DNA from: Clostridia bacterium
GTDB taxonomy: Bacteria > Bacillota > Clostridia > Christensenellales > Aristaeellaceae
DNA: 14,430 nt
Reading direction: 5' to 3'
Assembly (NCBI GenBank): GCA_017458865.1
Contig: JAFSZW010000175.1
Span: 1 to 14,430, forward strand
Of the stretch, positions 6,694 through 14,430 are shown piece by piece. Position 1 is the first letter of the stretch. Every line of letters begins with the position of its first letter. The notes beneath the pieces were generated by a model. That model was not told the DNA's origin. It saw nothing but the letters and a program-made list of their open reading frames with translations, and ran no database searches. The position numbers and the translations under genes are program-made.

Positions 6694-7620
6694 TTATCCC
6701 TTAACCGCACCAAGCATGACGCCAGAGGCAAAGTACTTCTGGACGAAGGGATATACGATCATCAGCGGAATTGCAGAAACCGTGATGATAACGTACTTGA
6801 GCTGGTCAACCAGTTTCTGTTTCTCGGCAGCCTCAGCACCGGATGCGCTGGCACTGAGCTGATTCGAAAGAACCAGGTTGCGCAGAACGACCTGAAGCGG
6901 CATTCTGTCATCGTCCTGCAGGAACATGAGGGCGTTGAAGAATGTATTCCACATGGCCGTCGCATAGTAAAGGAGCATAACAGCGATGATCGTCTTGGAG
7001 AGCGGAATCGCAAACTGGAAGAAGAAACGGAAGTCATTGCAGCCGTCAATCTGTGCCGCTTCAAGAAGATCCTGAGGCAGCGAGCTCTCGAAGAACGATC
7101 TGCAGACGATCAGGTTGTACACACTGACGGCAGCCGGGAGAACCAGTGCCCACGGTGTATTGTAAATCTTGAGGCTCTTGATGGTGAGGAACATCGGGAT
7201 GATGCCGCCACTGAAGAACATCGTAAACGTGAACAGGAACATGATCGGGCGGCGTCCTGCCAGATCGCGGCGGGAAAGCGCATACGCGCCCGGAATGGTG
7301 CAGCAAAGGGCCACAACTGCGTTAAGGAACGTATACCAGATGGTATTCTTGTAGCCGGAAATCAGCTGCGGATACGTCAGAGCTTCCTGATAGCCCTTGA
7401 AATAGGGGGCTTCGGGGTAGAACAGCAGCTTACCGGTATTGACAACCTTGGGATCCGTAATGGATGCCAGGATCACGTAGTAAAGCGGATAAACAATAAT
7501 CAGGCACAGCAGAACCATGATGATGATATTGATCACATCAAACGTCTTGTCCGCCTTGGTCTGCGTTACGTTCAGAATCGCAGCAGGCGTCTTGCTGTCC
7601 TTTGCCTTGTCTTTTGCCAT
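6694..7620 (-). CDS. Carbohydrate ABC transporter permease (YtcP/LplC type, MalG-like)
   Basis: This 308-residue inner-membrane subunit is the MalG-side partner of a CUT1 sugar importer. About six hydrophobic segments run from residue 30 to 300. The EAA loop, which contacts the ATPase, is EAAQIDGCNDF at 187-197 followed by IPLSK. A long periplasmic-side insert near residues 235-270 and the C-terminal VMLGAVKG ending are typical of the YtcP group. The start has an AGGAGGGGAGGA ribosome binding site that overlaps the end of the upstream permease gene, 18 bases away, so the two are coupled. No ATPase gene is present in the operon, so the transporter must borrow one (MsmK/MsmX type) encoded elsewhere. 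Confidence 0.92.
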   Translation of the reverse strand: MAKDKAKDSKTPAAILNVTQTKADKTFDVINIIIMVLLCLIIVYPLYYVILASITDPKVVNTGKLLFYPEAPYFKGYQEALTYPQLISGYKNTIWYTFLNAVVALCCTIPGAYALSRRDLAGRRPIMFLFTFTMFFSGGIIPMFLTIKSLKIYNTPWALVLPAAVSVYNLIVCRSFFESSLPQDLLEAAQIDGCNDFRFFFQFAIPLSKTIIAVMLLYYATAMWNTFFNALMFLQDDDRMPLQVVLRNLVLSNQLSASASGAEAAEKQKLVDQLKYVIITVSAIPLMIVYPFVQKYFASGVMLGAVKG

Positions 7621-7638
7621 GACCGAATCCTCCCCTCC

Positions 7639-8589
7639 TTAGAAAATGCTGATGTCTGCGGTCTTCTTCGCGACGAAGTTGGCCAGCACCAGGATGATGA
7701 AGTTAACAACAGAGTTAAAGAGGCCCACAGCCGTTGCAAATGAGTACTGTGCGGACTGCAAACCAGTCTTATACACGTACGTCGAAATGATTTCGGATAC
7801 GCTCGTGTTGCCGCCGGCCTGCATCAGCCAGGCTTTCTCATAACCGATTGTCATGATATTGCCGACTGCAAGGATGAACATCAGGATAACGGTGGGCATA
7901 ATCAGCGGCAGATCAATGTACCAGACGCGCTGGAACTTGTTCGCGCCGTCAATCAGAGCAGCTTCATACAGCTCCGGTGAGATGCTGCTCAGTGCCGCAA
8001 TATAGATGATCGCGTTAAAGCCCATGGACTGCCAGATGGTAGATCCAATGTACAGCGGTCTGAAATACTGCGCCTCACTGGTGAAGTTCTTGATCTTCAT
8101 ACCCATCGCCTGCATCACATTGTTCACAACACCCGTTGATGAGAACAGAACGGAGATGATGCAGACAAGAACCACGTTGGAAAGGAAGTACGGGGCATAG
8201 GAAATTGTCTGAATTGCCTTGCGTGCGCCATTGGAACGGATCTGGTTCAGGAGAAGTGCGAACACAACCGGTACCCAGAATGAGAACAGCAGCTGGTATA
8301 CACTCAGCAGGATCGTGTTTACAATGGTCGTCTTGGCAATGCTGGTAGAGAAGAAGTTCGTGAAGTGCTTGAAAAGCGGATCTGCCCACGGACTGGCCAG
8401 GATGCCGGCACGGATCTTGAAATCCTTGAATGCAATGACGAGGCCGTACATCGGGTAGTAGGCGAACAGAATCAGCCAGATCAACGCCGGCAGAAGCAGA
8501 ATATACAGCTGCCAGCCACGTCCGATTCGCTGGAGCAGGGACCGATCATGCGCATTCGGATCGGCCGATGCCTTAGCATTTTTTGCCAT
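7639..8589 (-). CDS. Carbohydrate ABC transporter permease (LplB type, MalF-like)
   Basis: This 316-residue membrane subunit is the MalF-side partner and the first gene of the transporter operon. Six hydrophobic segments are visible, beginning at about residue 27 (LYILLLPALIWLILFAYYP). The EAA loop is EAALIDGANKF at 209-219, followed by LPLIMP. The C terminus, VLANFVAKKTADISIF, is typical of LplB proteins. I place the start at the ATG at 8589, because GGGG lies eight bases upstream; a GTG at 8598 in the same frame falls within that ribosome binding site. A good promoter lies about 75 bases upstream, with a palindromic operator further upstream. Assignment to the CUT1 family is firm; the substrate is only suggested by the GH32 gene downstream. 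Confidence 0.92.
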   Translation of the reverse strand: MAKNAKASADPNAHDRSLLQRIGRGWQLYILLLPALIWLILFAYYPMYGLVIAFKDFKIRAGILASPWADPLFKHFTNFFSTSIAKTTIVNTILLSVYQLLFSFWVPVVFALLLNQIRSNGARKAIQTISYAPYFLSNVVLVCIISVLFSSTGVVNNVMQAMGMKIKNFTSEAQYFRPLYIGSTIWQSMGFNAIIYIAALSSISPELYEAALIDGANKFQRVWYIDLPLIMPTVILMFILAVGNIMTIGYEKAWLMQAGGNTSVSEIISTYVYKTGLQSAQYSFATAVGLFNSVVNFIILVLANFVAKKTADISIF

Positions 8590-8662
8590 AGAATACACCC
8601 CTTTTTTTGATTCCTATCAATATTCAGCCCTTAATAACGCACCTGCTGAACTCGACTGACAG

Positions 8663-8691
8663 ATGCTATCATTTTTCGGCATGTTCGTCAA
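8663..8691 (-). promoter_or_regulatory. Promoter of the sugar ABC transporter operon
   Basis: On the minus strand, the -35 TTGACG (8686-8691) and -10 TAGCAT (8663-8668) are separated by an optimal 17 bp. TGA before the -10 gives an extended element (TGATAGCAT). The predicted start site is near 8656, giving a leader of about 66 bases before the first permease gene. The elements closely match those of the dctP promoter. Confidence 0.65.
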
Positions 8692-8719
8692 CAGTTTTTC
8701 TGACCTTTTTGAATATTTT

Positions 8720-8731
8720 TGAAACGTTTCA
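8720..8731. promoter_or_regulatory. LacI-family-type operator TGAAACGTTTCA upstream of the ABC operon
   Basis: A perfect 12-bp palindrome with central CG is identical to the core of the operator at 1829-1854. Its centre lies about 70 bases upstream of the predicted transcription start, above the -35 box rather than over the promoter. This position fits activation or repression through looping or a second site, rather than simple occlusion. Confidence 0.7.
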
Positions 8732-8801
8732 TGACGGTATATTTTGACAGTATTTTTCATTATCATCTCCCTAACTCAGCGTCCAGAAATACGAATATTA
8801 T

Positions 8802-8849
8802 AAAAAAAACAGGCTGGTTTTTGTAATGTATGTTTTAATTCCAGCCTGT
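8802..8849 (-). terminator. Rho-independent terminator of the nuclease-helicase gene
   Basis: CAGGCTGG (8810-8817) pairs perfectly with CCAGCCTG (8841-8848), plus one flanking A-T pair, around a 23-base AT-rich loop. On the minus strand eight U residues follow immediately. It lies about 39 bases after the stop at 8888 and insulates the ABC operon from the DNA-repair-type genes upstream. Confidence 0.82.
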
Positions 8850-8887
8850 GTTTATGTGATACGCCGTGCCCGTTTTCGTTTTATTCG

Positions 8888-11137
8888 TCAAAATGCTGAA
8901 AAATAACGTGTCAAAGCCTCTTCGCAGCACGTCCGGATATGCGCGTAATCTGTCTCCGTCAGTTGTCTCGCCAGTGCATGATTGAGCGAGATGATCCCCA
9001 GCTGCTTCGCATGATGCATGACATTCATCAGTTCAAAGCGTTTGAACGGCATGGTCAGGATCAGATTTCTGACCTCCCTGTCCGTGTATCCGCCGCGCGT
9101 AAAGATGCAGGGACGCTTCTCAGCAGGCAGACCGTCCTTTGCGCGCTTCTCATAATAGGCTGCAAAATCCCTGACAACATCATCCAGAGAAGCGCTGCCG
9201 GAGTCCCCCGCATTCCGGAGGAAAGCCAGCATAAAGACCGGCTTGTAGGAATAGCTCATGTTCATGGTCTCAATCATCTCAAAGAAGATCTCTTTCATCT
9301 TTTCCTTTGTGATGATCTTCCAGCCGAATGCCTTTGCGTACCGCTCTACCGTTTCTTTCGTAAAGAAGCGGAAACTCCTGTGTTCACCCGCCGGCACTTC
9401 CATATCCGGCCCAATCTTCCCGTCCCTGATGTACCGGTCTATCGTTTCAGCCTGCACGCTGACCATCTGCGTAAAGCCAATCTGAGAGATCATGTCCCTG
9501 GCCTTGTCCTGCCAGTTGAACAGATCAATTGTCTCATAATCAGCCATATGAATGGGATAATCGATCAGCACCTCCGGTTTCTGTCCCTGCCTGAACAGAT
9601 CCTGGTCAAACGCCATAGAGTACTTTGTCCCGAGGACCAGTCCGCCGGGCATATATTCCGACAGTCCCAGCAGCCGGTGTATGGAGTACGGCATATTGAA
9701 CAGGCCGGCATTTTCAACAAAGTCAAACACCATGAGGAATTCCTTGCCCGGTGCCTTCCGCATGCCGCGGCCAAGCTGCTGCATATAGATGGTCCTGGAC
9801 ATGGTGGGCCTGGCCATAAACAGCACCTGTGTATGCGGTGAGTCCCATCCCTCATTGAGCAGATCACAGGCGCAGAGCACCGGTATCTGCCCCGACTCAT
9901 ATGCCGCGAGAATCTCACTGCGCTCCGCCGGTCTTGTTGAACCGGACACACACCGTGCATCTACGCCCTTTTCACGAAAACGCTCCGCTATCTCCTCTGC
10001 ATGCCTGACAGAGGTGCAGAACACTACAGTCGGCTTCCCCTGCACATACTTGCAGTATGTATCTACGATCAGCTGATTCCTTGCCGGGATCCGGATGGTC
10101 TCCTCAAGATCCTGCGCATTGTACCTGAATCCGTTGATCCGGACATCCTTCATATCGATATTGGTCCGGATGCGGATGCACCGTACAGGCACCAGCGTAT
10201 CCAGTTCAACTGCCGTTTTGAGGTCCAGCTTGTGCGCCACATTCTGGAAAACTCTGAGCAGATCGTCCCCGTCCATCCGTTCCGGTGTTGCCGTAAGACC
10301 AAGCGTAAACTCAGGATGAAAATACGACATGATTATCCGGTACGTTTCCGCTGTCCCGTGATGGCACTCATCCACGATCAGATAGCCGAAATCCTCCGGA
10401 CTGAACGCATCAAGATTCTGTGACACGCTCTGCACGGTCCCACAGACAACATATGCACTGGTATCGCGGATGCTTCCCTCAAAGCGGCCGCAGCTCACCT
10501 CCGGCCAAAGTCGACGGAATGTCCCCACTGCCTGGTCCACAAGCTCATGCCTGTGCACCAGAAACAGGGTCCTGCGTCCAAATGCTTTGGCATCTGAAAC
10601 TGCCGTAACTGTTTTCCCGGTTCCGGTCGCATGATACAGCAGGGCAATTGTCTTGTTCGCAGCCCGCATTTCAGCCAGATTCCGAAGCGCTTCCTCCTGA
10701 TGGTCCATGAGGGAAAACACCTCGCCCTGCTGAGGCGGCAGCGTCTCCTCAATATATCGGAACATCGGTGACTGTCCAAGGAACGTCACCAGTTCATCCT
10801 TGACTCGCTCCGGGCTCTGATCAAGCTGCGCAGACGTCCAGCGATAGACGCGCCAGCCATCATACACCATGCTGTTCTGTTTCAGCAGATCATCATGATA
10901 CTTTTCCTGCGACACCTTCCCCGGCTGATGCCAAGTGTTACCATCCACCTCAATGGCCACTTTCCCATCCGGCAGATTCAGGGCAAAGTCGATCTGTCTG
11001 TGCTTCCCGTAGATATCCACCATGGGATACTGCAGATACACATACTGGCCTTTTTCTGCCCCGAACGCCTCACAGAACAGTTCGATAAACCGGTCCTCTG
11101 CCCCGCTGTTGCCGCCGTTTTTTCGAATTGCCGCCAT
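8888..11137 (-). CDS. PD-(D/E)XK/Vsr-like nuclease fused to an SF2 (DEAD/DEAH) helicase
   Basis: This protein of about 749 residues appears to be a DNA-acting ATPase with a nuclease domain. Residues 10-120 resemble the Vsr/DUF559 endonuclease fold: Asp50 in QIDFAL, Glu63 and Asp65 in AIEVDGNTWH, then KYHDDLLK and GWRVYRW. The helicase follows, with Walker A ATGTGKT (170-176), DECHH (256-260), LTATPER (281-287), the helicase C segment FCTSVRHAEEIAERF, and NEGWDSP and QQLGRGMRK (motif VI, near 435). About 270 further residues form a C-terminal region I do not recognise. I prefer the ATG at 11137 (GGAGG five bases upstream); ATGs at 11149 and 11170 are in frame. It closely follows the AlkD-like gene and is probably cotranscribed with it. 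No HsdM or HsdS lies nearby, so it is not part of a standard type I restriction locus here. A role in repair or defence is inference. Confidence 0.83.
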   Translation of the reverse strand: MAAIRKNGGNSGAEDRFIELFCEAFGAEKGQYVYLQYPMVDIYGKHRQIDFALNLPDGKVAIEVDGNTWHQPGKVSQEKYHDDLLKQNSMVYDGWRVYRWTSAQLDQSPERVKDELVTFLGQSPMFRYIEETLPPQQGEVFSLMDHQEEALRNLAEMRAANKTIALLYHATGTGKTVTAVSDAKAFGRRTLFLVHRHELVDQAVGTFRRLWPEVSCGRFEGSIRDTSAYVVCGTVQSVSQNLDAFSPEDFGYLIVDECHHGTAETYRIIMSYFHPEFTLGLTATPERMDGDDLLRVFQNVAHKLDLKTAVELDTLVPVRCIRIRTNIDMKDVRINGFRYNAQDLEETIRIPARNQLIVDTYCKYVQGKPTVVFCTSVRHAEEIAERFREKGVDARCVSGSTRPAERSEILAAYESGQIPVLCACDLLNEGWDSPHTQVLFMARPTMSRTIYMQQLGRGMRKAPGKEFLMVFDFVENAGLFNMPYSIHRLLGLSEYMPGGLVLGTKYSMAFDQDLFRQGQKPEVLIDYPIHMADYETIDLFNWQDKARDMISQIGFTQMVSVQAETIDRYIRDGKIGPDMEVPAGEHRSFRFFTKETVERYAKAFGWKIITKEKMKEIFFEMIETMNMSYSYKPVFMLAFLRNAGDSGSASLDDVVRDFAAYYEKRAKDGLPAEKRPCIFTRGGYTDREVRNLILTMPFKRFELMNVMHHAKQLGIISLNHALARQLTETDYAHIRTCCEEALTRYFSAF

Positions 11138-11178
11138 CCTGTCCTCCATCCTCTGCCTGCCAGCGTGCATCAGTCCGT

Positions 11179-11895
11179 CTAGCGCCGGGATCCCGGCGAC
11201 GGAATCCGTCCCTGAATCTTAAGACCTCTGAGATATGTCTTCTGTTCCGGTGTGATTCTTCTGCTCTCCACTGCTTTCTGAATGGCTTTGTTGTGCGTCC
11301 ACCCATCAAGGCGTCTGCCCTCAATGTACGGCACCGCCGCCTGCCATTGCTTGGCCAGCGCTGTTGCGAAATACCAGGCAACCGCCATGTTGATGTAATA
11401 CTCATCGGACCGCAGGTTGCTGACCCACTCAAGGCAGGCAGGATCAAAATCCTCATCCAGGTAATGGACCATCAGCATGTCAACACCAAAGCGGACCGTA
11501 TACGTATGGTCTGAATCCAGCCAAGACAGAATATGCGGCATGAGCGCGTCGTGATGCTTTCTGAATACCTTCGGCGACAACTGATCGCAGGTTGCCCAGT
11601 TGTCAACATACGGCAGAAACTGCTGCAGCTCCTGAATGCAGTCATCAAATTGCTTTCCCTCTGAAATCAGAAAGGCATGCAGCTGATTCTCATCAAAATA
11701 CCTGTGCGGCAGATCACTGAGAAACAGGTCAATGTCCTCCACTTTTCGCAGCGACTTCGCAAGTCCGCGAAGCTCCGGCGTCCGCACCCCGATCACCGTC
11801 TCAGGATCAATATTGGGGTTCAGCTTTGCCGTAAACTTTCCATACTCCTCATCCCGCATGTCCATGAGCATGTCACGGATTGCCTCTGTGTTCAT
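11179..11895 (-). CDS. DNA alkylation repair protein (AlkD-like HEAT-repeat family)
   Basis: This 238-residue, mostly helical protein belongs to the AlkD-like family (PF08713), which removes alkylated or bulky bases by wrapping DNA with HEAT-like repeats. It has the characteristic N-terminal DEEYGKFTAKLNPNID and IGVRTPELRGLAK (35-47). Trp100 and Asp104 in NWATCD, Arg135 in TVRFG and Trp174 in AVAWYFA occupy positions resembling the catalytic and binding residues of Bacillus cereus AlkD; this is from memory of the family, not an alignment. The ATG at 11895 has AGGAGG five bases upstream; the frame stays open to 11976 but that extension has no family match. The C-terminal tail GRIPSPGSRR runs close to the next gene, whose nearest in-frame start is eight bases away. 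Activity as a glycosylase is likely but unproven. Confidence 0.88.
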   Translation of the reverse strand: MNTEAIRDMLMDMRDEEYGKFTAKLNPNIDPETVIGVRTPELRGLAKSLRKVEDIDLFLSDLPHRYFDENQLHAFLISEGKQFDDCIQELQQFLPYVDNWATCDQLSPKVFRKHHDALMPHILSWLDSDHTYTVRFGVDMLMVHYLDEDFDPACLEWVSNLRSDEYYINMAVAWYFATALAKQWQAAVPYIEGRRLDGWTHNKAIQKAVESRRITPEQKTYLRGLKIQGRIPSPGSRR

Positions 11896-11996
11896 CTCCG
11901 CCTCCTGTAAAGCCAGATCCCATTTGCCGGCATCCGCTGACCATTTGACGCATCCATCCTCGCACTGTGCTGTCAAAAGCCGCCGTCTTGTTAAGA

Positions 11997-12896
11997 TTAG
12001 CGCCCGGCCTCCTGTGAAAAGCGCATCGTCTCATCCAGCGTCGGGATAGATGGCGCCGCGCCGGGCCGTGTAACACACAGAGCAGATGCAAGCGTCGCCA
12101 TCTGCATGCAGCACTCGACCGTCTCGCCCTTTGTCCACTGTCCGAGGAAATATCCCATGAACGTATCTCCTGCAGCTGTCGTATCTACCGGCTGCACCCT
12201 GACGGATGGCTGCTGGATGCATCTGCCGCCTTTGGCCTCAATAAAGCAGGCACCATCAGCGCCATGCGTGACGATCAGGTTCGTTTCCGGGAATCGCTTC
12301 GCCAGTTCATGCTCTGCCGACTGCCGATCGCAGCCTGCCAGGTAAGCCGCCTCATCCAGATTGACAAACAGGAAATCAACCAGATGGAGCGGATAATGCT
12401 CCGTCCCCCCAGTCGGCGACGGATTCATGGCAATCCGCATACCCCTGGCCTTTGCCCGTTCCATGATTTCCGGAATGCACGATATCTCATTCTGCAAAAC
12501 CAGCAGATCGCCCGCATCAAAGCAGGCAAGCGTCTCCTCTATCTGTGCGCTGTCTGTCATCGCATTTGCGCCGGCAAAGAGTATAATCGCATTCTCGCCC
12601 TCATCATTGACCTGGATGATCGTGTGACCGCTTGGCGCATCCCGCTCCTGCAGCAGGTCTGTATTGACACCGGCTGCATCAAGCATGGTGCGAAGCGGCG
12701 CACCATCCGCGGCACCAATATTGCCCGCATGCCAGACGGCAGCGCCACTCCTCGCGATGGCAATGCTCTGATTGAGTCCTTTCCCGCCGCACACGACAGT
12801 CCGGCTGAGCGACGCCGCCGTTTCGCCAGGGCGGATAAAGTGGTGCATCCTGTACACATAGTCCAGATTAAGTGAACCGAAATTCAGAATCTTCAT
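11997..12896 (-). CDS. PfkB-family sugar kinase, ribokinase type
   Basis: This 299-residue cytoplasmic kinase phosphorylates a sugar, probably a pentose or furanose, using ATP. Ribokinase features run in order: GSLNLDYVY (7-15, substrate-binding Asp12), GGKGLNQSIA (37-46, PfkB signature 1), FVNLDEAAYLAG (177-188, the N-x-x-E-type Mg/phosphate motif), DTTAAGDTF (238-246, PfkB signature 2 with catalytic Asp244), and TRPGAAPSIPTLDE near the end. DTTAAGDTF is the ribokinase form of the motif, but fructokinase-like or nucleoside-kinase activity cannot be excluded. The ribosome binding site GGGAG is five bases before the ATG. It starts 22 bases after the pseudo-deacetylase gene and is probably cotranscribed with it. 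No ribose transporter is visible nearby. Confidence 0.87.
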   Translation of the reverse strand: MKILNFGSLNLDYVYRMHHFIRPGETAASLSRTVVCGGKGLNQSIAIARSGAAVWHAGNIGAADGAPLRTMLDAAGVNTDLLQERDAPSGHTIIQVNDEGENAIILFAGANAMTDSAQIEETLACFDAGDLLVLQNEISCIPEIMERAKARGMRIAMNPSPTGGTEHYPLHLVDFLFVNLDEAAYLAGCDRQSAEHELAKRFPETNLIVTHGADGACFIEAKGGRCIQQPSVRVQPVDTTAAGDTFMGYFLGQWTKGETVECCMQMATLASALCVTRPGAAPSIPTLDETMRFSQEAGR

Positions 12897-12919
12897 CGTT
12901 CTCCCATTCCTTTCATTGT

Positions 12920-14430
12920 CTATCTGAGTTCCATGGAAAGTCCGTCAAAGCGATAATGCTTGTCTGCCTCTATCCGTCTCAGGTAAATATCCAGCGCCTC
13001 AGCCGTATAAATGCAGTCATCTGACAGGCGCAGAATCAGCACAGACCCGGTTTTGGTATTTTTCCGCATATCATCCGCAAGATCCTGTGCACGCTTCGCC
13101 TCATCATCCTCACAGTCATACGAGCCGAGAATGCAGTAGGTAAAGCCAAGATCAAAAACCACCTCAAGACCGCTGCGGCTGACTGCCAGATCCGGCGGCC
13201 GCATGTAGGTTGTAAGCGAGGGCCTCGCAGAGTCGCTTGTCATATCCCCGCATATGTGCATTAGCGTATCATAGCTGGTGACGAGGTCTTCCCGCAGCGC
13301 ATCCGTCTCACGATCATCCAGTTCCACGTACAGCGTATCATCATCAAGGCCTTCCGCCAGCTTGACGCCGGTATGCGTCATCGTGCCGATGTCATGTCCG
13401 TCCGCAGCAATGCCCCGCACCAGATTCGGATTCGCAGCTGCATACTCCGTCTGCAGGAAAAAGGTCGCATGTGCATGATGGTTGGCAAGCACCGTCAGGA
13501 TTGCCTCAACGGCAACATCGCTCCCCCATCCCTGGAATGTCAGGAACACCCTGTCACTTTCGTTGCGGACAATGCCCTTTGTATTGAGTGCATCCCGTTC
13601 GAGATACGTAAACCCGGGCATGAGTGCTTCCTTGTTCTGGCCGTCCAGTCCGATATACCCGCCTGTAATCCGGTCAAGGACCGTCGCATATGTCGTATGT
13701 CCGGAATAAATTGTATCACGGACATCATCCATGATCTGCCTTTCCGGTAGCGGATACGTATACAGCTGCATTGTATCCCGGATCACATCGGTTACCAGTG
13801 TAACCGGGTAGGGATTCCGGATTTCGATCAGATGCCGGACATAATTGCCAAGCACATCATCCCGCGCAAACACACCCAGCTGGAACAGTGCAATGCCGCC
13901 GCGCTGCAAAGAGGGCATTGCCTCGCTGAAGACCTGCTCATAAATGGTCTCGGGATTACCAAGACGCCAAACGGTTTCCGGCGTTGCCAGGAATGTATGG
14001 GCAATCACCGGCCAGCCCAGTGCACTGGCGCTCTCAAGGAGCGGTTCTGTTGCCAGACCATAAGCCGGACGGATCACCATGTTCCCCATGTATCCATATG
14101 TCGTCTGCAGAATGTTCCCCGTTTCAAGGAGTTCACACGTCAGCTCAACATCTGTCATCTGGGCCGGATCGATCAGAATGCCGACCTGTTCACCAGACTG
14201 GACAATGGTGGTTATCATATCCATTTCCGACATCATCTGCGCCCGGGTCACAAAGAAGGTTGCAAGCCCCGTATTGGCCCTCAGCACCCCGATGACCCGT
14301 TTCACCTCATCCACCGAACCGGTCCCTTCAAAAATGAGCGATGTCGCCCGTTTGGATGTCGCAACCCGCTGGTATACCGGAGCCAGTCGTCTGTCGTTTT
14401 CCTCAAGCAGGCGAATCGCCTGCTCATACC
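12920..14430 (-). CDS. Tandem degenerate NodB (polysaccharide deacetylase-like) protein, 5' truncated by window
   Basis: The frame is open to the right edge, so the N terminus is outside; about 502 residues are visible. Two similar NodB-like units follow each other. Unit 1 (about 14344-13820) has SLIFEG, ATFF, IVQSGEQVG and IRPAYG, then GGIALFQL. Unit 2 (about 13552-12965) has FLTFQG, ATFF, IAADGHDIG, MRPPD and GSVLILRL. Canonical deacetylases have TFDDG and HTxxH; here the aspartates are replaced by EG and QG, and the second metal histidine is missing (HTGVK in unit 2). Catalysis of the usual kind is therefore unlikely; a binding or structural role at the cell wall or with glycans is possible. 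A V/GTG at 14314 within this frame is not a real start. The ribokinase-type gene follows after 22 bases. The presence of a signal peptide cannot be judged. Confidence 0.75.
   Translation of the reverse strand, partial: YEQAIRLLEENDRRLAPVYQRVATSKRATSLIFEGTGSVDEVKRVIGVLRANTGLATFFVTRAQMMSEMDMITTIVQSGEQVGILIDPAQMTDVELTCELLETGNILQTTYGYMGNMVIRPAYGLATEPLLESASALGWPVIAHTFLATPETVWRLGNPETIYEQVFSEAMPSLQRGGIALFQLGVFARDDVLGNYVRHLIEIRNPYPVTLVTDVIRDTMQLYTYPLPERQIMDDVRDTIYSGHTTYATVLDRITGGYIGLDGQNKEALMPGFTYLERDALNTKGIVRNESDRVFLTFQGWGSDVAVEAILTVLANHHAHATFFLQTEYAAANPNLVRGIAADGHDIGTMTHTGVKLAEGLDDDTLYVELDDRETDALREDLVTSYDTLMHICGDMTSDSARPSLTTYMRPPDLAVSRSGLEVVFDLGFTYCILGSYDCEDDEAKRAQDLADDMRKNTKTGSVLILRLSDDCIYTAEALDIYLRRIEADKHYRFDGLSMELR

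Noticed and set aside
8888..11137. HsdR subunit of a type I restriction system
   Set aside because: It shares nuclease plus helicase order, but the nuclease part is Vsr/DUF559-like, the protein is short for HsdR, and no HsdM or HsdS is present.
11896..11996. Promoter for the AlkD-like gene from a TTGACA on the minus strand
   Set aside because: A consensus -35 is present, but no acceptable -10 is found 16-19 bases downstream.

Overview
All recognisable genes in this window lie on the minus strand, so transcription runs from high to low coordinates. Strong AGGAGG-type ribosome binding sites, hairpin terminators followed by U tracts, and the gene families present (TRAP transporter, ATPase-less CUT1 sugar ABC transporter, GH32, Cof-type HAD) suggest a Bacillota/Clostridia-type anaerobe of gut or rumen, possibly Christensenellales-like. 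That placement is inference; there is no rRNA or other marker gene to fix it.

Layout in transcription order, from the right edge. (1) 14430-12920: a 5'-truncated protein with two tandem degenerate NodB (polysaccharide deacetylase) folds, followed after 22 nt by a ribokinase-family kinase (12896-11997). (2) 11895-11179: an AlkD-like DNA alkylation repair protein, closely followed by a nuclease-SF2 helicase fusion (about 11137-8888) that ends at a strong terminator (8802-8849). (3) An ABC sugar uptake operon, 8589-4863: two permeases and a large solute-binding protein, with its own promoter, no ATPase gene, and a terminator just after the binding protein. (4) A cytoplasmic GH32 fructan/sucrose hydrolase (4658-3246) with its own candidate promoter and terminator. 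(5) A Cof-type HAD phosphatase (3163-2321). (6) A 626-bp non-coding region holding several palindromes and a promoter. (7) A TRAP transporter operon: dctP (1694-690), a hairpin terminator or attenuator, dctQ (589-41), and the first 12 codons of dctM at the left edge.

Regions 3-5 fit together as carbohydrate use: import of an oligosaccharide, intracellular hydrolysis at fructosyl linkages, and possibly removal of a sugar phosphate. The TRAP system would add uptake of an organic or sugar acid. The most striking regulatory signal is that the TRAP and ABC operons share the same arrangement: a perfect 12-bp core palindrome, TGAAACGTTTCA, upstream of a TTGACG / extended -10 promoter (TGATAGAAT or TGATAGCAT). 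This suggests that one LacI-family regulator, not encoded in the window, controls both. The most unusual protein is the tandem pseudo-deacetylase at the right edge, in which both NodB copies have lost the canonical catalytic aspartates.
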